A stretch of DNA of 64,000 nt. It comes from CADCTM01 sp049671305 (lineage in GTDB: Bacteria; Cyanobacteriota; Cyanobacteriia; Cyanobacteriales; Coleofasciculaceae). Positions 25,699-33,286 of this stretch are shown here, one piece after another. The position numbers were made by a program, and so were the translations under genes. Where the stretch lies: the NCBI GenBank assembly GCA_049671305.1, contig JBATUR010000052.1:22932-86931 (forward strand), written 5' to 3'. The notes beneath the pieces were generated by a model that was not told where the DNA came from, did not search any database, and saw nothing but the letters and a program-made list of their open reading frames with translations. Every line of letters starts with the position of its first letter. Within the stretch, counting starts at the first letter, position 1.

Positions 25699-27174
25699 AT
25701 GGCTGCATCTACTTTATTAAACTACATTGATGGACAGTGGTGTAATTCTGGTGCTACGGAATTTTTAGAAGTAGTAAACCCAGCAACTACAGAAGTATTA
25801 GCGAAGGTTCCCTTATCACCCAAAAGTGACGTTGAGGCGGCAACTGTGGCAGCGGCGGCGGCATTTGTTGGCTGGCGCAGGGTTCCTCCAACTGAACGTG
25901 TACAGTATCTTTTTAAGTTGAAGTTCTTATTAGAAGAACATTTGCAAGAGTTATCGCAAATTATTACTTTGGAGTGTGGTAAAACTTTTGCTGAGTCGAA
26001 AGCGGAGTTAGAAAGAGCAATTGAAAATGTGGAGGTTGCCTGCGGAATTCCCATGTTAATGCAGGGGTACAATTTGGAAGATATTGCTCGCGGAATTGAT
26101 GAAATTATGATTCGTCAACCTGTGGGTGTAGTTGCAATTATTGCACCGTTTAATTTTCCGGGGATGATTCCTTTTTGGTTTTTACCTTATGCAATAGCTT
26201 GTGGAAATACTTGTATTATTAAGCCTTCGGAAAAAGTGCCCTTAACTCTCCAAAAAGTGTTTGAGTTATTAGAAAAAACTGGCTTACCACCAGGAGTTGT
26301 TAATTTAGTTAATGGGGCAAAGGAAGCGGTTGATGCAATTTTAGAACATCCCACAATTCGGGCAGTTAGCTTTGTTGGTTCGTCTCCTGTGGCGCGGTAT
26401 GTTTATGGTAAGGCGGCGTCTTTTGGCAAGCGAGTGCAATGTCAAGGTGGGGCGAAAAATCCGATTATTATTTTGCCAGATGCAGATATGGAAATGACGA
26501 CTCGCATTGCTGCCGATAGTGCGTTTGGTTGTGCAGGGCAACGCTGTTTGGCGGCTTCAGTGGCGGTGACAGTAGGAGAGGCAAGGGAGGGGTTTAGAAA
26601 TGCGATCGCCTCGGCTGCAGAAACTCGCATTGTGGGATATGGTTTAGATGAAAATGTGCAGATGGGTCCTGTAATTTCTTCTCAAAGTCAAACTCGTATT
26701 GAGCAGTTAATTGAATTGGGAATTGAGGAAGGGGCGACGGTGTTGGTAGATGGGCGCAATGCCAAGATTTCTGATTATGAAAAAGGTAACTTTATTCGAC
26801 CAACAATTTTGGAAAATGTCAACCCCAAAAGTGAATTAGCAGGGACAGAGATTTTTGGTCCGGTATTGGGTTTGATGCAGGTAGAGACGATTGAAGATGC
26901 GATCGCTTTAGTTAATAGTGGACAATGGGGAAATATGGCTTGTTTGTTTACAAATAGTGGTGCGGCGGCGCGGCAATTTCGCTATCAAGCTGAGGCGGGT
27001 AATATTGGCATTAATATTGGCGTAGCGGCACCGATGGCATTTTTTCCTTTTAGTGGTTGGAAAGATAGTTTTTATGGTGATTTACATGGGCAGGGGCGAG
27101 ATGCAGTAGAGTTTTTTACACAAACAAAAGTTGTTGTTGAACGCTGGCCCAAAAATTGGTCACGTCAGTTTTGA
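25699..27174 (+). CDS. mmsA: methylmalonate-semialdehyde dehydrogenase (CoA-acylating)
   Basis: The 491-residue enzyme oxidises methylmalonate or malonate semialdehyde to propionyl- or acetyl-CoA with NAD and CoA. I chose the ATG at 25699 (MAASTLLNYIDGQW), which is preceded by GAGGCAAG, over an in-frame TTG at 25588. Family motifs are APFNFPGMIPFWFLPYAIA, SFVGSSPVARYVY and the catalytic Cys in GCAGQRCLAASVAV. AFFPFSGWKDSFYGDLHGQG near the end is typical of MMSDH. No other valine- or inositol-breakdown gene is adjacent. Confidence 0.9.
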   Translation: MAASTLLNYIDGQWCNSGATEFLEVVNPATTEVLAKVPLSPKSDVEAATVAAAAAFVGWRRVPPTERVQYLFKLKFLLEEHLQELSQIITLECGKTFAESKAELERAIENVEVACGIPMLMQGYNLEDIARGIDEIMIRQPVGVVAIIAPFNFPGMIPFWFLPYAIACGNTCIIKPSEKVPLTLQKVFELLEKTGLPPGVVNLVNGAKEAVDAILEHPTIRAVSFVGSSPVARYVYGKAASFGKRVQCQGGAKNPIIILPDADMEMTTRIAADSAFGCAGQRCLAASVAVTVGEAREGFRNAIASAAETRIVGYGLDENVQMGPVISSQSQTRIEQLIELGIEEGATVLVDGRNAKISDYEKGNFIRPTILENVNPKSELAGTEIFGPVLGLMQVETIEDAIALVNSGQWGNMACLFTNSGAAARQFRYQAEAGNIGINIGVAAPMAFFPFSGWKDSFYGDLHGQGRDAVEFFTQTKVVVERWPKNWSRQF

Positions 27175-27227
27175 TAATTGAATAAGTCAAATTATATCTC
27201 AAAAATAAAATAGAGATATAGGGAGAA

Positions 27228-27246
27228 AGCCTGCTTTATGCAGGCT
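27228..27246. terminator. hairpin between convergent genes
   Basis: AGCCTGC at 27228-27234 pairs with GCAGGCT at 27240-27246 over a 5-base loop. A-rich and T-rich flanks lie on both sides, so it could stop both mmsA (plus) and the DUF3140/DUF2945 transcript (minus). Confidence 0.65.
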
Positions 27247-27272
27247 ATAAAAATTGCAGAAAGCTAAAGTTT

Positions 27273-27599
27273 TCACTTAAGCGGATCATGTCCCCAATTT
27301 TTTAAAGAGTACCGCCAACGTGTATCTTTAATGTCACCTGATGGTTTTTGGGCGCTGTGGCGATGGACGTAACTAATGACTTTTTTTATATGAGATAAAT
27401 CATCGTCGTTGTAGTCATCTTGCTTCTGCAATAATTCAATAATACGCTTGCCAGATTTATGACCAATAGATTCATCATCTCCATCTTTTTGTCCGACTTC
27501 TTTGGACTCTTCTGTATCCAACCAAGACTCAAGTTCTTTTGCTGTCATGTTGACGGCTTGATGGAAATCTTTAATTACTGATTTTGTATCGTTACTCAT
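27273..27599 (-). CDS. DUF3140 protein
   Basis: The 108-residue charged protein fits DUF3140: FHQAVNMTAKELESWLDTEE, SGKRIIELLQK, and YVHRHSAQKPSGDIKDTRW with WRYSLKNWGHDPLK at the end. It is encoded 6 bases after the DUF2945 gene, so the two form an operon, a pairing that seems common in bacteria. The function is unknown; a stress or DNA-associated role has been suggested for such families, but nothing here proves it. Confidence 0.85.
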   Translation of the reverse strand: MSNDTKSVIKDFHQAVNMTAKELESWLDTEESKEVGQKDGDDESIGHKSGKRIIELLQKQDDYNDDDLSHIKKVISYVHRHSAQKPSGDIKDTRWRYSLKNWGHDPLK

Positions 27600-27605
27600 G
27601 AAATA

Positions 27606-27821
27606 TTACTCCTCAATTTTTTTTAAAGCTTCCGGTTTATGAGCTGCTTCTTTGCCTGTTTTATCACTTTCAACTAAGTATTCAGGATTTTCTTTTGAGG
27701 CTGCGACGTGGTGTCCTTTAATATCTGTTGGTGAGGTTAGTTTCTTTTTTACTTCACCTTTTGTTGTGCCTTGTGAGGTTTCCCACTCCACTTTGTCACC
27801 TTTTTTAAATTCGTCTGACAT
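27606..27821 (-). CDS. DUF2945 (HVA1 TUDOR-like) protein
   Basis: The 71-residue protein begins FKKGDKVEWETSQGTTKGEV, the SH3/TUDOR-like core of the DUF2945 (hypervirulence-associated) family. It continues KGHHVAASKENPEYLVESDK and ends in a lysine- and glutamate-rich tail. It is the first gene of a two-gene operon with the DUF3140 gene. Confidence 0.88.
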   Translation of the reverse strand: MSDEFKKGDKVEWETSQGTTKGEVKKKLTSPTDIKGHHVAASKENPEYLVESDKTGKEAAHKPEALKKIEE

Positions 27822-28068
27822 GGGATTATTCCTGTTTGTTTGTTATTTATTTTGTTAGTGTGTCTATTTTTTGAAAGGTATTCATCAGTCTGATTGCAGA
27901 TTGATGGTGGGGGAGTTGAGGAGGATAAATATACCTTTTGTGCGTGGTTGGTGGTGAGTTAATCAGTTAAAGAATACTAGATTAATATGTGATTCGCCTT
28001 CTACAAAAACTTAAAACTATGAAACTGTTGATATAGTATGATTAATTTAATTGCTAAAGAGGCAGAAG

Positions 28069-28470
28069 ATGTCAACAATTAAAGTAGAAGTGCAACTGTC
28101 TTCAGAAGAGTTGTTAAGAGCGGTTGAGCAGTTAAGCCTGCCAGATTTAGAGAAATTTGTATCTAAAATTATTGTGCTACAGGCACAGCGAAAAGCTCCA
28201 ACCCTGCCACAAGCTGAAGCCGAGTTGTTGTTAAAAATTAATCAAAGTGTGCCTTTAGACATTCACAAGCATTATGAAGAATTGAGTGTTAAACGACAGA
28301 CTGAAACTCTTACACTAGATGAACATAGGGAGTTACTGCACTTAAATGAACAAATAGAAAAAGAACAAGCACAACGCATAGAAAACCTAGTCGAGTTGGC
28401 GCGTTTACGTGGAATTTCTCTTACTACATTGATGGAAGATTTAGGGATTCAAATGGTAACATATGTCTGA
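28069..28470 (+). CDS. antitoxin-like small protein, partner gene missing
   Basis: From the ATG at 28069 the product is 133 residues, all-helical and charged. It has SSEELLRAVEQLSLPDLEKF, APTLPQAEAELLLKINQSVP and a C-terminal ARLRGISLTTLMEDLGIQ that resembles a small DNA-binding or dimerisation helix pair. I recall this family as the first gene of a two-gene unit with an HNH-endonuclease-like second gene in cyanobacteria. Here no such gene follows. The role as antitoxin or accessory is inference. Confidence 0.6.
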   Translation: MSTIKVEVQLSSEELLRAVEQLSLPDLEKFVSKIIVLQAQRKAPTLPQAEAELLLKINQSVPLDIHKHYEELSVKRQTETLTLDEHRELLHLNEQIEKEQAQRIENLVELARLRGISLTTLMEDLGIQMVTYV

Positions 28471-28534
28471 GAATTGAAGTTTAAACTCATATCAGGTAAA
28501 AGTTGATAGAATAGCTGCTAATGGTAATCTTCAA

Positions 28535-28819
28535 ATGAAAAATTACATGGAAACTTCTCAAGATGCCTATCACAACGAAAAAAAGCCCTTACCAGCAAGA
28601 TCTACGTCTATTACTGACAAAAATTTGAGAGCTATCGCTTATAGTATGGATGCTCTAATTCCAGGCTTTTATGCTTGGTTTGGGTTGCTTAAAATCCGCA
28701 TTGGTGGCAGTGAGGCTGAAGAAACTTATCCAGGCACAATACATAGTTTTGCTGGTGTGGCGCTAGTATTACCAGGTTATCGAATATTTAGTACTTATCA
28801 GGGCGATTATGACCCTTGA
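28535..28819 (+). CDS. hypothetical protein, 94 residues
   Basis: The N-terminal third is polar. The rest contains IAYSMDALIPGFYAWFGLLKIRIGG and HSFAGVALVLPGYRIFSTYQGDY, weakly hydrophobic and aromatic. No family is recognised. Its end overlaps the start of the next gene by 11 bases, which suggests coupled translation and supports both being real. Confidence 0.4.
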   Translation: MKNYMETSQDAYHNEKKPLPARSTSITDKNLRAIAYSMDALIPGFYAWFGLLKIRIGGSEAEETYPGTIHSFAGVALVLPGYRIFSTYQGDYDP

Positions 28820-29036
28820 TAAGCACAATCTTCAAGGTATTGCCAAGATTACATCGAAAACTTTACCAGTAGATGATTTTGAACAATTACTAATCAATGC
28901 TGGTTATAGCAAAGTTGGCTCTGCGCCTGCCAAAGGAAATCGAGTTAAGGTTTGGTGGAGTCATTCAATTTTCTCGCGAGTTGAGTCTATTTATAGTCCT
29001 GATTTGCAACTAGCAATAACGGCTTATCATGTTTAG
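28809..29036 (+). CDS. hypothetical protein, 75 residues
   Basis: The product has VDDFEQLLINAGYSKVGSAP, GNRVKVWWSHSIFSRVESIY and a final ITAYHV, which looks like a small folded alpha/beta domain. No family is recognised. It overlaps the preceding small gene by 11 bases in a different frame. Confidence 0.45.
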   Translation: MTLDKHNLQGIAKITSKTLPVDDFEQLLINAGYSKVGSAPAKGNRVKVWWSHSIFSRVESIYSPDLQLAITAYHV

Positions 29037-29121
29037 GAAGCATATCTCCTTTCGGCTCAGTTTAGGGTTTGGGGGATTTTTATCTAAGCCTTTCAGACTC
29101 AAGGCTGACAATTAACCTATT

Positions 29122-30198
29122 TTGAGATTAAAATATTGCTCATACCCTCTTAACTCATGTGTGGATGTGCAATCAATAAAGGATTGGTTTAAAAATTTGC
29201 CACCTCAAAATATCGGACTTGCCCTACTTGCGATTCTATTCATTGCCTTTGCAGGTTCTAAAGGTTTAGAGATTATCTCAAATCTTACTAAGGATTCGTC
29301 TAGCTCAAATCCTATAAGCAAAGAATCATCTAGTCCAGCTTCAAAAACTCCAGATTTAGAAAATATTAACATCATTGTTCAAGAACGAGAGTCACTAAAG
29401 CCTATAGAAGGAGTTGAAATCGAGTATATTGTTGAAGGTCCATCAGTCCGAAAATACACTGATAGAAATGGTCAGAGAGGAATTAGCATACCAAGTACAA
29501 GAGCCGTGGAGATCACCTTAAGAAAACGAGGTTTTAAGACAGCTCCAGATACTATAAATTTGCAAGTAGACCCAAAAAAAACTAAAACATTTTACTTAGA
29601 GCCAGAGCCATCTCAACCGCGACTGAATCAATCGTCAATGCTGGTTCCGTCCACTCCTGCAAGCAACTCCAGCCCATCTCCTAAACCTACACAACAAAAC
29701 CTTGTTGAATCTCAACAAAATTTAGGCAGGAATTTAATAGAAAATCCAGGCTTTGAAGAAGGATTCACTAGTTGGGAGCAAAATAACCAAAATAACGCTG
29801 AACATAAATTGGAGTCTGGTTATAAAAGTTCTCAAGCAGCCTGCTCTATTCAAAAAGCATTATCTAGTCAGACCGCCGAATGGGTAGGCATCAAACAAAC
29901 AATAGAAGTAAAGGCTGATCAGAAATACAGATTTCAAGCCAGGTTATCTTGGGAAAATGCTGTTGAGGTTCATCTCAAGGTTATTTTTCTTGGTCAGCCG
30001 AGCAATACATCTCAGGTTTTCAATAGTGGTAAGAAGTCCAACTCTGGTGGCTGGGTTCTACAAGGTGAGTCAGTTACAGCTCCTAAAAATACGGTTAGTG
30101 CACTTATAGTTATTTGGCATGGAGTACTTAATGAGACTAATGTCGCCAATAGTAAGCTCTGTATTGATGATGTTGTATTTGCTCCAATTGGAAACTGA
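29122..30198 (+). CDS. membrane-anchored protein with transthyretin-like and carbohydrate-binding-like domains
   Basis: The protein is up to 358 residues; the TTG at 29122 or an in-frame GTG at 29161 could start it. One membrane helix lies near residues 32-53 (GLALLAILFIAFAGSKGLEI), followed by a Ser/Pro linker. Next comes a carboxypeptidase-regulatory/transthyretin-like domain with PIEGVEIEYIVEG and TDRNGQRGISIPST (about 85-160). A second Ser/Pro linker follows, then a CBM4/9-like domain beginning NLIENPGFEEGFTSWE (about 205-356). The layout suggests a surface or periplasmic binding protein. The ligand is unknown. Confidence 0.65.
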   Translation: MRLKYCSYPLNSCVDVQSIKDWFKNLPPQNIGLALLAILFIAFAGSKGLEIISNLTKDSSSSNPISKESSSPASKTPDLENINIIVQERESLKPIEGVEIEYIVEGPSVRKYTDRNGQRGISIPSTRAVEITLRKRGFKTAPDTINLQVDPKKTKTFYLEPEPSQPRLNQSSMLVPSTPASNSSPSPKPTQQNLVESQQNLGRNLIENPGFEEGFTSWEQNNQNNAEHKLESGYKSSQAACSIQKALSSQTAEWVGIKQTIEVKADQKYRFQARLSWENAVEVHLKVIFLGQPSNTSQVFNSGKKSNSGGWVLQGESVTAPKNTVSALIVIWHGVLNETNVANSKLCIDDVVFAPIGN

Positions 30199-30223
30199 CT
30201 CTAGGATGAAGCAATAATAAACC

Positions 30224-30868
30224 TCACCCATTCCCCTGCCCCCTCACCCACTCTCGAAAAGCCCGCAAAGTAGCCGTCTCCCCATCAACTAAACTCTGCC
30301 GCAAAAACCGAGGAATAACCTCCATCTCCATCCAAGGAAAAGTCGGACTATTACTAACAGCTTCATACTCTCCATCCAATTGCTGTAAAACAAAAACTTC
30401 TAATTTATTTCCGTCATAACGCCACAATTCAGGCACACCAATCGCCGCATAAATTGGTAGCTTATCCAAAGAACCACTACTCATATCAATTTCCAAAACT
30501 AAATCTGGAGGCGGATCTTTATCTAAATCAATTTCTTGCTTACTTCTGACAAGTGGTTCATTTTGAAGATAATAACAAGAGTCCGGTTCTGCACCTTTCA
30601 ACTTCTTGCTTCGCTTCATAGTTAAAGAACCAAATTTTTTCATATTGATATTTAACTCATCAGTAATTGCTCTAACCAAATCGTCAATAAAGCGGTTATT
30701 ATTCTCATGAGGTCCTAAAGGTGTCATAATTTCTAAAAATCCATTGTTATAAGCTAACCGCGTTGACCTGTTATCTCCTAATTCTTTGAGTATTTGTTCA
30801 AATGTTTGCCAACTAATATTGGACAAAATTACCCGTTGTTCAGCAATTACAGGAATTAATGTTTGCAT
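30224..30868 (-). CDS. Uma2 family (PD-(D/E)XK) putative nuclease
   Basis: The 214-residue protein matches the Uma2/DUF820 family, which is greatly expanded in cyanobacteria. It shows LAYNNGFLEIMTPLGPHE, the catalytic-type PDLVLEIDMSSGSLD and YAAIGVPELWRYDGNKLEVF. These give the PD-(D/E)XK-like layout; the last Lys position is not certain. The biological role of the family is unknown. Confidence 0.85.
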   Translation of the reverse strand: MQTLIPVIAEQRVILSNISWQTFEQILKELGDNRSTRLAYNNGFLEIMTPLGPHENNNRFIDDLVRAITDELNINMKKFGSLTMKRSKKLKGAEPDSCYYLQNEPLVRSKQEIDLDKDPPPDLVLEIDMSSGSLDKLPIYAAIGVPELWRYDGNKLEVFVLQQLDGEYEAVSNSPTFPWMEMEVIPRFLRQSLVDGETATLRAFREWVRGQGNG

Positions 30869-30934
30869 AAATTATGACCAACTAAAATGCTAAATTACTA
30901 TCAATTATTACATGGTGCTATTAAAAATAAAAAA

Positions 30935-30967
30935 GCTTCCTAGCCAGAACTAAACTGACTAGGAAGC
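30935..30967 (-). terminator. terminator downstream of the EF-G paralogue
   Basis: GCTTCCTAG at 30935-30943 pairs with CTAGGAAGC at 30959-30967. Read on the minus strand, the stem is followed by CTTTTTTATTTTT-like sequence (30934 downwards), a classic intrinsic terminator 55 bases after the EF-G stop. Confidence 0.8.
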
Positions 30968-31021
30968 ATCAAAATCATCTCTATAAAAACAGCAGGCGAT
31001 TAAACAAGCGTAGCTAAGACA

Positions 31022-33106
31022 TTACTTGGCAGCCTGACGCTCTTTTGCTTCCTTAATCACTTCTTCAGCAATATTATTGGGGCAAGGAGCATAGTGTGAG
31101 AAGGACATGGAGAACTGTCCACGACCAGAGGTCATGGTACGCAAGTCGCCAATGTAGCCGAACATTTCGCTCAAAGGTACATCTGCCTTGATGCGTGCGC
31201 CTGTCTGCCCTGTCTCTTGGGCTTTCATCATGCCCCGACGACGGTTGAGATCGCCGATTACATCGCCCATGTAATCATCTGGCGTGAACACATCAACATT
31301 CATGATCGGTTCGAGTAGTTGTGGACCTGCTTTGGGCACCGACTGACGATAAGCAGATTGTGCAGCAATTTCAAAAGCGATCGCAGATGAGTCAACCGGG
31401 TGGAAACCTCCATCTGTAAGCGTTAGTTTAAAGTCCATGCAAGGGAACCCAGCTAATACGCCTTTGTCAATGCAGCTCAAGAAGCCTTTCTGCACTGCGG
31501 GCCAGTATTCTCTAGGCACGTTACCGCCTGTTACTGTTGACTCAAACTGGAAGCCACTACCCGGTTCACCAGGCTCTAGGACGTAGTTGATTTTGGCAAA
31601 TTGACCAGAACCACCAGACTGTTTCTTGTGGACGTAGATATCTTCCAGGCGCTTGGTAATGGACTCGCGGTATGCCACTTGAGGTTCACCTACCTCCACT
31701 TCCACGCCGTGAGTGCGCTTGAGGATGTCTACTTTAATATCCAAGTGCAACTCACCCATGCCTTTAAGAATGGTTTCGCCGCTTTCCTCATCGGTCACCA
31801 TGTGGAAAGATGGGTCTTCTTGCACCATTTTGGTGAGAGCAGCTCCCATTTTTTCTTCACCGCCTTTAACCTTTGGTCTGACCGCAATAGAAATTACGGG
31901 TTCGGGGAAAACCATCGGTTCTAGGGTAGCGGGGTTTTTGGGGTCGCAGATCGTATGTCCGGTGCGGATGTTTTTCATACCGACGATCGCTACAATATCA
32001 CCAGCTTGAGCTGATTCAATTTCTTCGCGAGAATTGGCGTGCATCTCCACCAAACGGCTGACTCGCTCAGTTTTACCCGTGGCAGTGTTGAGGACGGTAT
32101 CACCTTTGGATAATGTACCAGAGTAGATGCGTGTAAAGGTTAGTGCACCATAGCGATCGTCCATGATTTTAAACGCTAGTGCCCGCAACGGCTTTTCTGG
32201 ATCAATGATCGCAAATTTACCTGTTTCATGACCTTCTAGATCCACTTCTGGCTGCGGTCTAACTTCCGTTGGGTTGGGAAGATAGTCAACCACAGCATCT
32301 AGAACTAACTGTACGCCTTTATTTTTGAACGAAGAACCGCAGTAGGTGGGGAAAAACGCTAGGTCGCGGGTACCTTTGCGAATACACCGTTTCAAGTCCT
32401 CAAGACTCGGCTCTTCTCCTTCTAGATACTGTTCCATAACAGCATCATCTTGCTCAACCGCTAGTTCAATTAACTGTTCGCGCCAAGTCTCGACATCATC
32501 AACCATGTCGGCAGGAACGTCTTTGATCTCATAGTTCATGGGATCACCAGAGTCGTCCCAGATCCAAGCTTTACGGGTCAACAAATCAACCACGCCACAG
32601 AACTTCTCTTCCAAACCAATTGGTAGTACCATCACCAGTGGCTTGGCAGCAAGAATTTGATCAACTTGCTTGACAACGCGATAAAAATCGGCTCCGGTTC
32701 GGTCAAGTTTATTGACATAGACAATACGAGAGACTTTGGAATCGTTAGCATAGCGCCAGTTAGTTTCAGACTGCGGTTCTACCCCACCCGAACCACAGAA
32801 TACACCAACGCCACCATCGAGCACTTTTAGGGAACGGTAAACTTCAATCGTAAAATCGACGTGTCCTGGGGTATCGATAATGTTGAGTTGATGACCATTC
32901 CAGAAGCAGCTAGTTGCGGCTGACTGAATTGTAATACCGCGTTCTTGCTCTTGTTCCATGAAGTCGGTCGTCGCTGCGCCTTCATGTACCTCACCAATTT
33001 TATGGATTTTTCCGGTCAGTTTGAGGATTCTTTCAGTTGTGGTAGTTTTGCCAGCATCAACGTGAGCGAAGATGCCAATATTTCGATAAAGAGTGAGGTC
33101 TTTCAT
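31022..33106 (-). CDS. fusA: elongation factor G-type GTPase (second copy type)
   Basis: The 694-residue protein is a complete EF-G: AHVDAGKTTTTERIL (P-loop), DTPGHVDF (G3), NKLDRTGADF (G4), and translocation domains II to V to the C-terminus. It is not next to rpsL, rpsG or tuf. Its switch region GITIQSAATSCFW resembles the cyanobacterial EF-G paralogue Sll1098 as I recall it, not the str-operon copy. It is therefore probably a second EF-G, possibly specialised for stress or ribosome recycling. That specialisation is inference. Confidence 0.88.
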   Translation of the reverse strand: MKDLTLYRNIGIFAHVDAGKTTTTERILKLTGKIHKIGEVHEGAATTDFMEQEQERGITIQSAATSCFWNGHQLNIIDTPGHVDFTIEVYRSLKVLDGGVGVFCGSGGVEPQSETNWRYANDSKVSRIVYVNKLDRTGADFYRVVKQVDQILAAKPLVMVLPIGLEEKFCGVVDLLTRKAWIWDDSGDPMNYEIKDVPADMVDDVETWREQLIELAVEQDDAVMEQYLEGEEPSLEDLKRCIRKGTRDLAFFPTYCGSSFKNKGVQLVLDAVVDYLPNPTEVRPQPEVDLEGHETGKFAIIDPEKPLRALAFKIMDDRYGALTFTRIYSGTLSKGDTVLNTATGKTERVSRLVEMHANSREEIESAQAGDIVAIVGMKNIRTGHTICDPKNPATLEPMVFPEPVISIAVRPKVKGGEEKMGAALTKMVQEDPSFHMVTDEESGETILKGMGELHLDIKVDILKRTHGVEVEVGEPQVAYRESITKRLEDIYVHKKQSGGSGQFAKINYVLEPGEPGSGFQFESTVTGGNVPREYWPAVQKGFLSCIDKGVLAGFPCMDFKLTLTDGGFHPVDSSAIAFEIAAQSAYRQSVPKAGPQLLEPIMNVDVFTPDDYMGDVIGDLNRRRGMMKAQETGQTGARIKADVPLSEMFGYIGDLRTMTSGRGQFSMSFSHYAPCPNNIAEEVIKEAKERQAAK

Positions 33107-33286
33107 AATTGCTGTATAAGGTTAAATGCGACAAACCGTTGGCGACCAAATGCAAGCGTAGCAAGTAAGGAAGTTAATTTCACTGTCAACACTGCAAGCT
33201 GGATTTCCATGAAGCGGAATATATAAAAATTCTTTTCCCGGTTTCTGGCATCATTACTAATTGTAAAGTGTGGGATGTAATCATTG

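Noticed and set aside
33107..33286. TTGACA-like -35 box upstream of the EF-G paralogue (near 33184, minus strand)
   Set aside because: No acceptable -10 hexamer lies at 16-18 bases, so I do not call a promoter.
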